Below are positions 7,495 through 15,468 of a stretch of DNA of 64,000 bases, piece by piece (the first letter of the stretch is position 1; the number at the start of each line of letters is the position of its first letter). Made by a program: the position numbers and the translations under genes. Location: assembly GCF_016862095.1 (NCBI RefSeq), contig NZ_BOMH01000028.1, positions 310,001 to 374,000 of the forward strand, read 5' to 3'. The notes below the pieces were generated by a model. The model ran no database searches, was not told the origin of the DNA, and was given only the letters and a program-made list of their open reading frames with translations. This DNA comes from Actinoplanes cyaneus. Lineage in GTDB: Bacteria; Actinomycetota; Actinomycetes; Mycobacteriales; Micromonosporaceae.

Positions 7495-8418
7495 ATGACC
7501 AGCACCGTGACGACCGCTGCCGACCTCGCCGCCGACACCGCTTCCGCCACGCCGGTGCTCTCCGCCGCCGAGCAGGAGGAGCTGATCCGCACGCACATGC
7601 CGCTGGTCGGCCACCTGGTGCGGGACATGCTCAGCCGGATCCCCAACCACATCCACCGCGACGACCTGACCAGCGCCGGCCTGCACGCGCTGGTCACCGC
7701 CGCCCGCGGCTGGGACGCCGACCGTGGCGTGCCGTTCCACCGCTTCGCCGGCACCCGGATCCGCGGCGCGCTGCTCGACGAGCTGCGCTCGCTGGACTGG
7801 GCGACCCGCTCGGTGCGCTCCAAGGCCCGCACCACCGAGACCACCCGGCAGAACCTGGCCACCAGCCTCGGCCGGACGCCGACGCCGGAGGAGCTGGCGC
7901 AGGCGCTGGGCACCACCACCACGGACCTGCACCAGACCGACACCGACGTGCAGCGCGCCACCGTCCTGTCGCTGCAGGGCTTCACCACCAGCAGCGCCGA
8001 CGACCTGGTCACCGAGCGCACCCCGGGCCCGGAGGAGATGCTGCTGCGCCGGGAGCAGATCGGTTACCTGCACCACGCGATCGGCTCGCTGCCGGACCGC
8101 CTGCAGACCGTGGTCACCGAGTACTTCCTGCAGGAGCGCCCGATGGCGGACATCGCCAAGGACCTCGGCGTGACCGAGTCGCGCGTCTCGCAGCTGCGCG
8201 CCGAGGCGCTGTCGCTGCTGCGCGACGGCCTGAACACGCACCTCGACCCGGAGATGGCGCCGGTCCCGGAGAACCCGGACAGCATCACCGCTCGCCGCCG
8301 GGCGTCCTACTACGCGACCATCGCGAACAACACCACCATGCACAGCCGGCTGGCGATGACCAACAGCCACGGGCACACCGCGATCGGCCGTGGCGCGCGC
8401 CCGGCGGTCGCCGCCTGA
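7495..8418 (+). CDS. FliA/WhiG-type RNA polymerase sigma factor (copy 1)
   Basis: 307 residues. Region 2 reads MPLVGHLVRDMLSRIPNHIHRDDLTSAG, with RGALLDELRSLDW; region 3 holds LGRTPTPEELAQALG; region 4 holds LQTVVTEYFLQERPMADIAKDLGVTESRVSQLRAEAL. The order and the RGALLDELR motif are those of the FliA/WhiG class, which controls flagellar or sporulation genes. In spore-motile actinomycetes this class drives flagellin and spore-maturation promoters. ATG 7495 follows GGGGGAAACGAAC, a good ribosome site. A 45-residue C-terminal extension (ITARRRASYYATIANN...) has no domain I recognise, but a similar ARRRAAYYDRIASR tail is present in copy 2 (12409-13260). A UUCG-loop terminator follows at 8435. 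Confidence 0.93.
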   Translation: MTSTVTTAADLAADTASATPVLSAAEQEELIRTHMPLVGHLVRDMLSRIPNHIHRDDLTSAGLHALVTAARGWDADRGVPFHRFAGTRIRGALLDELRSLDWATRSVRSKARTTETTRQNLATSLGRTPTPEELAQALGTTTTDLHQTDTDVQRATVLSLQGFTTSSADDLVTERTPGPEEMLLRREQIGYLHHAIGSLPDRLQTVVTEYFLQERPMADIAKDLGVTESRVSQLRAEALSLLRDGLNTHLDPEMAPVPENPDSITARRRASYYATIANNTTMHSRLAMTNSHGHTAIGRGARPAVAA

Positions 8419-8434
8419 CGACCGATCGATCGTG

Positions 8435-8467
8435 AAGGGCCCGGTGTCTTCGGACGCCGGGCCTTTT
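8435..8467 (+). terminator. Intrinsic terminator after sigma factor copy 1
   Basis: The stem AAGGGCCCGGTGTC / GACGCCGGGCCTT has a bulged G and a G-U pair, is closed by a TTCG tetraloop, and is followed by TTTT. This is a textbook rho-independent terminator, 17 nt after the stop. Confidence 0.85.
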
Positions 8468-8502
8468 CCCGTCGGCGGGTGGCCGGGCGGGAATCGGGCG
8501 CA

Positions 8503-8508
8503 TAGGTT
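8503..8508 (+). promoter_or_regulatory. -10 element (TAGGTT) of a leaderless promoter
   Basis: TAGGTT ends 7 nt before ATG 8516, so the mRNA probably starts at the start codon. There is no Shine-Dalgarno sequence. Confidence 0.5.
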
Positions 8509-8515
8509 GAGGCCC

Positions 8516-9220
8516 ATGCCTGACGCACATTTCGCCCATCCTCGTCTCGCTGCGCTCTACGACGCCTTCGAGGCCGATCGGGGTGATCTTCCGGCCTATC
8601 TGGCGATCGTCGAGTCCTTGCGCCCGGAGCGGATCGTCGACGTGGGCTGCGGGACCGGCACCTTCGCGGCCGTGCTGGCCGGGCTCGGGCACACCGTGAT
8701 CGGCGCGGATCCGGCGGCCGCCTCGCTCGACATCGCGCGCGGCAAGTCGTCGGCGGTCACCTGGCTGCATGCCGGGGCGGCGGAGTTGCCGGCACTCGAC
8801 GCCGACCTGGCAACCATGATCGGGAACGTGGCGCAGGTGTTCGTCACGGACGAGGAGTGGGCGGCGGCGCTGCACGGGATCCGGGGTGCGCTGCGCGACG
8901 GCGGGCACCTGGTGTTCGAGGCGCGACGGCCGGAGTTCCGGGGCTGGGAGGAATGGTCCCATGACCCGAGGTTCCTGGAAGAGCTGGGCGTCGAGCGCCA
9001 TTTCACGCTCGGGGCCGTCGAACTGCCGCTGGTCTCGTTCGGCTACGAGTTCCGATTCACCGACGGGACGGTGCTGACCTCCGACTCGACGCTGCGGTTC
9101 CGGTCCCGGGAGGAGATCGAGGAATCGTTGCGTACGGCGGCATTCGAGCTCCTCGAGGTGCGGGACGCACCGGACCGTCCCGGCCGGGAGAACGTCTTCA
9201 TCGCGAAGGCGCGCCCCTGA
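8516..9220 (+). CDS. SAM-dependent class I methyltransferase
   Basis: 234 residues. Motif I is IVDVGCGTGTFAAVLAGLGH, motif II VIGADPAAASLDIAR, and a post-motif strand ALRDGGHLVFEARRPEF follows, in the order of Methyltransf_11/25-type enzymes. The region after residue 150 (EEWSHDPRFLEELGVERHFTLG) is the variable substrate lid. The target molecule is unknown. The start is set at ATG 8516 by the leaderless -10; an in-frame opening back to 8390 lies over the sigma gene's end and its terminator. It is convergent with the helicase gene. Confidence 0.88.
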   Translation: MPDAHFAHPRLAALYDAFEADRGDLPAYLAIVESLRPERIVDVGCGTGTFAAVLAGLGHTVIGADPAAASLDIARGKSSAVTWLHAGAAELPALDADLATMIGNVAQVFVTDEEWAAALHGIRGALRDGGHLVFEARRPEFRGWEEWSHDPRFLEELGVERHFTLGAVELPLVSFGYEFRFTDGTVLTSDSTLRFRSREEIEESLRTAAFELLEVRDAPDRPGRENVFIAKARP

Positions 9221-9304
9221 CCGGGATCGATCAGCACGGGCCGGCCCGTCGCGGGCCGACCCGGTCGCCGGGCAGGCTCAGTCGCGGGCCGGCTCGGCCG
9301 GAGG

Positions 9305-11581
9305 TCAGGCCAGCGAGGACAGAACCGGCGGCAGCGGCGCGGTGTGCAGGACCCCGAGGCGCTGCGTGGCCCGGGTCACGGCGACGTAGAGATCGGACAG
9401 TCCTCGCGGGCTGTCCGCGATGATCTCGTCCGGGCAGATCACCAGGACGGAGTCGAACTCCAGGCCCTTCGCCTGCCGGACGGTCATCAGGACGACGTGG
9501 TTCAGCAGGTCGGGCTGCTCCCCCACGGCCGCGCCCGGCACCGCCTCGACCAGGGCCGCGCCGAGCGTCTCCTGCAGCCGCGCCGGGACCAGGACGCCGA
9601 CCCGGCCGGACTCGACGGCGGCGGCCTCCTTGCGGACGTCGGCGATCAACTCCTCGGCGAGCGCCTCCGCCGGGACGTGCCGCGCCCACGGGGTGACCCC
9701 GGCGGAACGGACCGAGCGCGGCGGCTTCAGCGCCGGGCCGACCTCGGCGAGCACGTCCGCGGCGACGGCCATGACCTCGGCCGGGGTGCGGTAGTTGACG
9801 CTCAGCTCGACCAGCCGCCAGCGCTGCCCGACGTACGGCTCGAAGATCTGGTCCCAGCTCGTCGACCCGGCCGGCTCGGACGTCTGCGCGACGTCGCCGA
9901 CCACCGTCATCGAGCGGCTCGGGCAGCGGCGCATCAGCAGCCGCCACGCCATCGGCGACAACTCCTGCGCCTCGTCGACGATCACGTGGCCGAACATCCA
10001 GGTGCGGTCGGCCGCGGCGCGCTCGGCCGCGGTCCGGGTGTCGATCACCTCGTGCCGCTCGACGAACGCACTGGCGTCCACCACGTCGATCGCGGAGAGG
10101 ATCTCCTCCTCCTGGTCCTCGAAGTCCAGCGACCGGGAGCCCTCGACGATCTCCAGCACGCCCTCGGCGTAGTCGATCGCGGCCTCCCGCTCCCGGGCCG
10201 CCTCCCGCTTCTTCAGCGTGTCGTCGACGCCGAGCAGCTCGGCCAGCTCGTCGAGCAGCGGCACGTCGGCCGGCGTCCAGCGGGCGTCCCGGTCACGCAG
10301 CAGCGACGGCGGAAGACCCGCCGACTCCAGCCGGCCCGCATCGGTGAGCAGGTCACGCAGCACCTGCCGGGGCGTCAGAACCGGCCAGAAATCGAAGAGC
10401 ATCTGCTGTACGTCGATGTCCTCCCGCAGCTCACGGCGGGTCTCCGCGAGGTCGGCGTCGGAGAGCAGGTTCTCCCCGCCGAGCGGGTCGGCACCGATGC
10501 GCTCGGCGATCTGCAGCGACAACGCGTGGATCGCCTCGGTGACGAAGACCGCCCGGGCCACGTTGTGCGGGCGGCCGGACCGGCGGGCGACGGCACGCGC
10601 GTCCTCGATCAGCGCGCGCTCGATCCGCAGCGGGTAGCCGTCGTGGTCGACCTCGGCGAACGTCTCCGGGACGGTCTGCCGGTCGGCGACGGCGTTCTCC
10701 AGGGCCGGCAGCATCAGGTCGAGGTCGCCCTTGACCAGGGCCACGTCGTCCGGCTCGTGGCCGCGGGCGCGCACCCCCGGGAACATGTCGCCGAGGGTGG
10801 CCAGCAGGACACCGGTCTCGGCGAGCGACGGGAGGACCTGGGAGATGTAGCGCAGGAACGTGAGGTTCGGCCCGAGGATCAGCACGCCGGACTTGGTGAG
10901 CTGCTGGCGGTAGGTGTAGAGCAGGTACGCCGCGCGGTGCAGCGCGACCGCGGTCTTGCCGGTGCCCGGCCCGCCCTGGACCACCAGAGCGCCCGCGAGA
11001 CCGGAACGGATCACTTCGTCCTGCTCGGCCTGGATGGTCTCGACGATGTCGCGCATCCGGCCGGTCCGGTTCGCGGTCAGCGCGGAGAGCAGCGCCGCCT
11101 CACCGGTCACGTCCTCCCGCCCGGTGCCGTCACCGGCCTCCAGGTCGAGCACCTCGTCGTCGACGCTGGTCAGGACGCGGCCGCGGGTGCGCAGATGCCG
11201 CCGCCGGGTGACCCCCTCCGGGTTGACCGCGGTGGCGAGATAGAACGGCCGGGCGGCCGGGGCGCGCCAGTCGACCAGGAGCGGGTCCTGGTCACGGTCC
11301 TCGGCGAAGAGCCCGATCCGGCCGATGTACTGATTCGCGCCGGTGGTGTAGTCGAGACGGCCGAAACAGAGACCGTTCTCCACGGAATTCATCTGGGCGA
11401 GCTGCTCCGCGTAGTGGGCACGGGTGGCCTCGCGCTGGGTGCGGCCCTGCGGGGTGCCGCCCGCCTCCAGCAGGATCGCCTTGAGCCGGCTGTCGGCCTG
11501 CTCACGCAGCTGGTCGAGCCGCTGGTAGAGCGCGGTCAAGTACGCCTGCTCGGAATCGACGTCGGCGTTCGAGCTTGACAA
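9305..11581 (-). CDS. helD: HelD-type UvrD-like helicase (RNA polymerase recycling factor)
   Basis: 758 residues. The N-terminal coiled coil EQAYLTALYQRLDQLREQADSRL is the HelD secondary-channel arm. Walker A is GGPGTGKTA at about residue 200; the Walker B equivalent is VIVDEAQELSP; further motifs are VVGDVAQTSEP, VELSVNYRTP and VRQAKGLEFDSV. HelD/HelR proteins pry stalled or rifamycin-bound RNA polymerase off DNA. Several starts are in frame: TTG 11620, ATG 11605 and TTG 11581. I prefer 11581 because AAAAGGGG lies 5 nt upstream and the N-terminus then matches the family length. A perfect hairpin occupies 11616-11639, just upstream. The gene lies between the two sigma paralogs. Confidence 0.9.
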   Translation of the reverse strand: MSSSNADVDSEQAYLTALYQRLDQLREQADSRLKAILLEAGGTPQGRTQREATRAHYAEQLAQMNSVENGLCFGRLDYTTGANQYIGRIGLFAEDRDQDPLLVDWRAPAARPFYLATAVNPEGVTRRRHLRTRGRVLTSVDDEVLDLEAGDGTGREDVTGEAALLSALTANRTGRMRDIVETIQAEQDEVIRSGLAGALVVQGGPGTGKTAVALHRAAYLLYTYRQQLTKSGVLILGPNLTFLRYISQVLPSLAETGVLLATLGDMFPGVRARGHEPDDVALVKGDLDLMLPALENAVADRQTVPETFAEVDHDGYPLRIERALIEDARAVARRSGRPHNVARAVFVTEAIHALSLQIAERIGADPLGGENLLSDADLAETRRELREDIDVQQMLFDFWPVLTPRQVLRDLLTDAGRLESAGLPPSLLRDRDARWTPADVPLLDELAELLGVDDTLKKREAAREREAAIDYAEGVLEIVEGSRSLDFEDQEEEILSAIDVVDASAFVERHEVIDTRTAAERAAADRTWMFGHVIVDEAQELSPMAWRLLMRRCPSRSMTVVGDVAQTSEPAGSTSWDQIFEPYVGQRWRLVELSVNYRTPAEVMAVAADVLAEVGPALKPPRSVRSAGVTPWARHVPAEALAEELIADVRKEAAAVESGRVGVLVPARLQETLGAALVEAVPGAAVGEQPDLLNHVVLMTVRQAKGLEFDSVLVICPDEIIADSPRGLSDLYVAVTRATQRLGVLHTAPLPPVLSSLA

Positions 11582-11615
11582 AATCGCCCCTTTTCGTGCT
11601 ATCATTCCGGCCGCT

Positions 11616-11639
11616 GGCAACCAATTCTCATTGGTTGCC
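11616..11639. promoter_or_regulatory. Perfect hairpin / operator-like repeat before helD
   Basis: GGCAACCAA (11616-11624) and TTGGTTGCC (11631-11639) are perfect 9-bp arms around a 6-nt loop. It is AT-richer than its surroundings and lies 35 nt upstream of the preferred helD start. Read on the plus strand it is followed by TTTTCT, so it could also be a terminator for antisense transcription. Confidence 0.5.
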
Positions 11640-11770
11640 TTTTCTGTTTACGGCAAACGACCAGAATAGCCCACGTGCCTGCGGGTTACGGGGTCGCTGG
11701 GGACTGTCCGGAAGCCGTCAGGACACGCCGGAGCCGTTACGCGTGACCGGGTGCCGGGATTAACCAGGCC

Positions 11771-12286
11771 ATGGACATCAACACCCCGTACCGACGTATC
11801 GCCGTCCTCTCCCTCGCCGCGCTCGCCACCCTCGGTGTCACCTCCGCCTGCTCCTCCGACGACGACAAGCCGGCCGGCAACGCCGCGGCCGCGGCCGGGG
11901 GCCCCGAGCCGAAGACCATCGACGGCGCCAAGAACGCCGCGCAGACCGTTTTCGATCGGTTCAGCGGGGGCGATTTCGCCGGCGCCTGGGACATGTACAC
12001 CGCGGCCGGCAAGCAGGCGATCAGCAAGGACGACTACGTCAAGCTGAACCAGGTGTGCTCGCGCAAGGGGCTGGCGATCCAGCTGACCAGTGCCCGGATG
12101 GAGGGCGCCGACCGGGCCATCGTGATCGCGAAGCAGCTGGTGGCGGCGCAGTCGTACACGATGATCTACGAGAAGGACGCGTGGAAGCTGGAGCCGGCGG
12201 CCGAGGGGCTGGCGCTCTACAAGATGGGGGCGGCGAAAGCCATCGCGGCCCAGAAGAAGGCCGGCACCTGCGCGAACAACCAGTAA
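11771..12286 (+). CDS. Putative lipoprotein
   Basis: 171 residues. The N-terminus MDINTPYRRIAVLSLAALAT leads into a lipobox LGVTSAC, so Cys27 should be lipidated after signal peptidase II cleavage. A short Ala/Gly-rich linker then precedes a small alpha+beta domain (AAQTVFDRFSGGDFAGAWDMYTAAGKQAISKDDY...) that resembles NTF2-like or DUF4878-type lipoprotein domains. That assignment is by pattern only. It should sit on the outer face of the membrane. A stem-loop terminator follows at 12336-12362. The function is unknown. Confidence 0.8.
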   Translation: MDINTPYRRIAVLSLAALATLGVTSACSSDDDKPAGNAAAAAGGPEPKTIDGAKNAAQTVFDRFSGGDFAGAWDMYTAAGKQAISKDDYVKLNQVCSRKGLAIQLTSARMEGADRAIVIAKQLVAAQSYTMIYEKDAWKLEPAAEGLALYKMGAAKAIAAQKKAGTCANNQ

Positions 12287-12335
12287 CGGTGCTGACGGCG
12301 TACCACCTGATGCTTTTGATCCGGAAAGGGTCTTT

Positions 12336-12362
12336 GGGCCCGCCGCGAACCGCGACGGGCCC
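12336..12362. terminator. Stem-loop terminator between lipoprotein and sigma copy 2
   Basis: GGGCCCG (12336-12342) pairs with CGGGCCC (12356-12362), with an inner CGCG/CGCG pairing. The structure lies in the convergent gap and can stop transcription from both sides. Confidence 0.65.
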
Positions 12363-12408
12363 AGCAAAACCAATCAGAAGCTGTGTCCGGTACGTCGTGA
12401 AACGCGCA

Positions 12409-13260
12409 TCACGCGGCCACCGGGAGGCCGTCCGGGCCGGTGAGTGCGAGCCGGCTGCGCAGCGTGCTGCGGCTGGCGATCCGGTCGTAGTACGCCGCCC
12501 GGCGCCGCGCCACGCAGCCCTCCTTCGGCGGGTTCTCAGCGGCCATCGCCGGGTCCAGGTGGGTGTTCAGCCCGTCCCGGAGCAGCACCAGGGCCTCCGC
12601 ACGCAACTGCGACACCCGGGACTCGCTGACACCCAGCTCGGCGGCGATCTCGGCCATCGGGCGCTCGTCGAAGAAGTAGCCCTGCACCACCACCCGCAGC
12701 CGCTCCGGCAGCGCCTCCACCGCGTCCCGCAGGTAGCCGACCCGCTCCCGGCGGATCAGCATCTCCTCCGGCCCGGCGCCCGGCTCGGTGACGATGTCGT
12801 CGGCCGTGGCGGTCGCGAATCCCTGCAGGCTGAACACCGTGGCGCGGTGCACGTCGTCCTCGGCGTGCTCGATGTCCTCGACCGTGCAGCCGAGCCGCTC
12901 GGCGACCTCCTGCACGGTCGGGGTCCGGCCCAGCTGGGCGGTCAGCTCCTCCCGGGCCGAGTCGGTCCGCCGGGCACGCTGGCGCACCGAGCGGCTCGCC
13001 CAGTCCAGGCCGCGCAACTCGTCCAGCAGAGCGCCGCGCACCCGGGCGGCGGCGAACCGCGGGAAGGGCACGCCCCGCTCCGCGTCGAACCCGCGGGCGG
13101 CGGCGACCAGGGCCGCATAGCCGGCGGACAGCAGATCGTCGCGGTTGACGTGGGCGGGGACCCGGGCCAGCATCTCGCGGACCAGGTGCCCGACGAGCGG
13201 CATGTTCGCTCGCACGATGTCCTCGCGACGCCGATCGACGGCAGGCGCCTCACCGTTCAT
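12409..13260 (-). CDS. FliA/WhiG-type RNA polymerase sigma factor (copy 2)
   Basis: 283 residues, clearly paralogous to the sigma factor at 7495-8418. Shared blocks include MPLVGHLVREMLARVP, RGALLDELRGLDWASRSVR, a near-identical FSLQGFAT...DDIVTE segment, and region 4 RPMAEIAAELGVSESRVSQLRAEAL followed by LLRDGLNTHLDPAMA. The tail ARRRAAYYDRIASRSTLRSRLALTGPDG also aligns with copy 1, so the duplication covers the whole gene. ATG 13260 has GAGGAG 8 nt upstream; the in-frame extension to 13368 lacks this. The expected targets are FliA/WhiG-class promoters. It is divergent from the DEAD-box helicase gene with 157 nt between the starts. Confidence 0.93.
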   Translation of the reverse strand: MNGEAPAVDRRREDIVRANMPLVGHLVREMLARVPAHVNRDDLLSAGYAALVAAARGFDAERGVPFPRFAAARVRGALLDELRGLDWASRSVRQRARRTDSAREELTAQLGRTPTVQEVAERLGCTVEDIEHAEDDVHRATVFSLQGFATATADDIVTEPGAGPEEMLIRRERVGYLRDAVEALPERLRVVVQGYFFDERPMAEIAAELGVSESRVSQLRAEALVLLRDGLNTHLDPAMAAENPPKEGCVARRRAAYYDRIASRSTLRSRLALTGPDGLPVAA

Positions 13261-13417
13261 CAGGGGTCTCCTCAGTACCGGCCGGAGTGGGGGCGTCCGG
13301 CGCTGAGGAAAAAGATCTGCGAGTCTGAGTGCTACGTGGTTCCCTACCGGGTGCAGAGTGGTTGCCATGGGTGACCAGTAGGATGATCAGTACCTGACCT
13401 ACGGAGAGTTACCCCCT

Positions 13418-15145
13418 TTGACTTCGTTCATCGAGCTAGGCGTCCCGGCCGTTCTGACCGGCGCGCTCGCCGAACTCGGCATCACCACACCGTTCCCGAT
13501 CCAGGCGGCGACGCTGCCTGATTCGCTCGCCGGGCGCGATCTGCTCGGGCGCGGGCGGACCGGATCCGGGAAGACGTACGCGTTCGTGCTGCCCGTTGTG
13601 ACCCGCCTGGCCTCTGACAAGAAGCCACGCAGGTCCGGCCGCCCGCGTGCCCTGATCCTCGCCCCGACCCGGGAGCTGGCCACTCAGATCGAGGCCAGCC
13701 TCCGACCGCTCGCCGAGGCGATGGGGCTGAACACGCTCACCGTCTTCGGCGGCGTCGGGGCCAACCCACAGATCGCCGCGTTGCGCAGGGGCGTCGACAT
13801 CCTGGTCGCCTGCCCGGGCCGGCTCGACGACCACATCCGCAACGGGCACGCGTCACTCGACGCCGTCGAGATCACCGTGCTCGACGAGGCCGACCACATG
13901 GCCGACCTGGGCTTCCTGCCGGTCGTCAAGCGGCTCCTGTCGCAGACCCCGGTCGGTGGCCAGCGCCTGCTCTTCTCGGCCACCCTGGACAACGGCATCG
14001 ACGTCCTGGTCCGGCAGTTCCTGCGCAAACCGGTCACGCACCACGTGGACGCGGCAACGCAGGCACCCGTCGAGATGGACCACCACGTGCTGCACGTCCA
14101 GCCCGACGACCGGTTCCCGGTGCTGGTCGAGCTGCTCGCGGCACCCGGGCGCTCGGTCGTGTTCACCCGGACCAAGCGGCGGGCCAAGGTGCTCACCCGG
14201 CAGCTCATCACCGCCGGGGTGCCCGCCGTCGAGCTGCACGGCAACCTGGCACAGAACGCCCGGAACCGGAACCTCTCCGCGTTCTCGGACGGGACCGCGG
14301 AGACCCTGGTCGCCACCGACATCGCCGCGCGGGGCATCCACGTGGACGACGTGGCGCTCGTGATCCACGCCGACCCGCCGGTGGAGCACAAGGCGTACCT
14401 GCACCGGTCCGGCCGCACCGCGCGGGCCGGCGCCCGGGGCACCGTCATCACGCTGATGACCGACGATCAGCAGGCGGACGTGCGCGATCTCACCAAGAAG
14501 GCCGGGATCCGGCCCCTCACCCGGCGGGCCCGGCCCGGCGACTCGCTGCTGGCCGAGCTGGCGCCGGGCGAGCGGTCGTTCATCGCGCCGGCGCCCGTCG
14601 TGGCCACGCCGGCCGCGGAGGGCGCCGCGTCCGGCCGCGGCCGCGGCGGTCGTGGCCGGGGTGCCGGCGGGTCGGGGCAGGCTTCGACGGACAACACCGG
14701 CGGCGGTGGGTCCGGGCGTCGTTCCGGCCGCTCGGGCGCCTCGTCCGGTCGTGACGCCGCCGCGGGATCGGACAACCGGCGCGCCGGTTCCGCCGACCGC
14801 GACGGCGCCGCAGGATCGACCGGGCGCCGCGAGGCCGCCGGAGGATCGGGCGGCCGCCGCGACGCCGCCGCGGGATCGGGCGGCCGCCGTGCCGCCGGTC
14901 ACGCGCCGGGCGCCGAGAAGCCGGCTTCCGGGCGTCGTCGGCCCGCCGCCGAGAGCGGCGGATCCCAGCGGTCCGGTGCGGCTTCGCCCGCTTCGCGCAA
15001 CGGTGCCGGCGGTGGGCGGTCCGCTTCCGGCACGCCCCGGTCGGGGCAGTCCCGATCCGGCGGTACGCCGCAGCCACGCCCCGCCGGCAGCGGCGGCGCG
15101 GCCGCGTTCTCCGCTCGGGCGGGTGGCCGCCGCTCCGGTCGCTGA
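13418..15145 (+). CDS. rhlE: DEAD-box RNA helicase with Gly/Arg/Ser-rich tail
   Basis: 575 residues. Helicase motifs are in order: Q motif (FPIQAATLPD), I (GRTGSGKT), Ia (PTRELA), II (DEAD in VLDEADHMADLG), III (SAT), V (ATDIAARGIHVDDV), VI (HRSGRTARAG). From about residue 395 the protein is disordered and built of Gly-Arg and Ala/Ser/Gly repeats, including several copies of AAxGSGGRR-like units, ending RAGGRRSGR. Such tails bind RNA non-specifically and can promote condensates. RhlE-type helicases remodel RNA in ribosome assembly or decay, often in the cold. TTG 13418 has GGAGAG 9 nt upstream. A strong terminator follows. Confidence 0.93.
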   Translation: MTSFIELGVPAVLTGALAELGITTPFPIQAATLPDSLAGRDLLGRGRTGSGKTYAFVLPVVTRLASDKKPRRSGRPRALILAPTRELATQIEASLRPLAEAMGLNTLTVFGGVGANPQIAALRRGVDILVACPGRLDDHIRNGHASLDAVEITVLDEADHMADLGFLPVVKRLLSQTPVGGQRLLFSATLDNGIDVLVRQFLRKPVTHHVDAATQAPVEMDHHVLHVQPDDRFPVLVELLAAPGRSVVFTRTKRRAKVLTRQLITAGVPAVELHGNLAQNARNRNLSAFSDGTAETLVATDIAARGIHVDDVALVIHADPPVEHKAYLHRSGRTARAGARGTVITLMTDDQQADVRDLTKKAGIRPLTRRARPGDSLLAELAPGERSFIAPAPVVATPAAEGAASGRGRGGRGRGAGGSGQASTDNTGGGGSGRRSGRSGASSGRDAAAGSDNRRAGSADRDGAAGSTGRREAAGGSGGRRDAAAGSGGRRAAGHAPGAEKPASGRRRPAAESGGSQRSGAASPASRNGAGGGRSASGTPRSGQSRSGGTPQPRPAGSGGAAAFSARAGGRRSGR

Positions 15146-15168
15146 CCCGAGCCGCCAGCACGGCAGGC

Positions 15169-15206
15169 CTTCAGGGGTGTCTCCCGCTCGGGAGACACCC
15201 CTGAAG
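15169..15206 (+). terminator. Strong stem-loop terminator after the DEAD-box helicase
   Basis: Perfect 17-bp arms (15169-15185 and 15190-15206, outer sequence CTTCAGGGGTGTCTCCC) flank a 4-nt loop, 23 nt after the stop codon. Confidence 0.85.
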
Positions 15207-15269
15207 TGTGTCGGCAGGCCGCCGCCGACCCCTTCCGGCGCTCACCGTCGCAGGATCGGTCACGGCCCT

Positions 15270-15442
15270 GGCTGGCACTCAGGCCTGTAAAAACGCCCTG
15301 AAACAACCCTCAGAACCAGCCGGGCACCGCACGCGCGGCAACCGCCGCAAGCCCCACCGACCCCGCGGGATCACTGACGCGCAAGAGTCCAGCTGGCGCT
15401 CACGGTCGTAAACCGGCCCGAAAACAACCGTCAGGGCCAGCC
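15270..15442. repeat. Two copies of the GGCTGG palindromic repeat, 121-bp period
   Basis: The rest of this 323-nt convergent gap holds no gene. Copy 1 spans 15270-15321 and copy 2 15391-15442; each starts (G)GCTGGC(A/G)CTCA and ends CCAGCC. The flanking CACCGCACGCGCGGC is also repeated (15325 and 15446), so a longer unit of 121 bp is duplicated. It is the same family as the elements near 6.5, 29.05, 33.2 and 45.9 kb. Confidence 0.7.
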
Positions 15443-15468
15443 GGACACCGCACGCGCGGCGCTGGGGT

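Noticed and set aside
9344-11578. 744-codon plus-strand opening opposite helD
   Set aside because: It is the antisense shadow of the helicase gene, with Arg/Gly/Leu-biased residues and no domain.
11582-11770. Rifamycin-associated element upstream of helD
   Set aside because: I found no match to the GGGGCTTGCGGCAAG-type consensus on either strand.
12055-13374. 439-codon plus-strand opening
   Set aside because: Runs through the lipoprotein end, the terminator and antisense to sigma copy 2; no domain.
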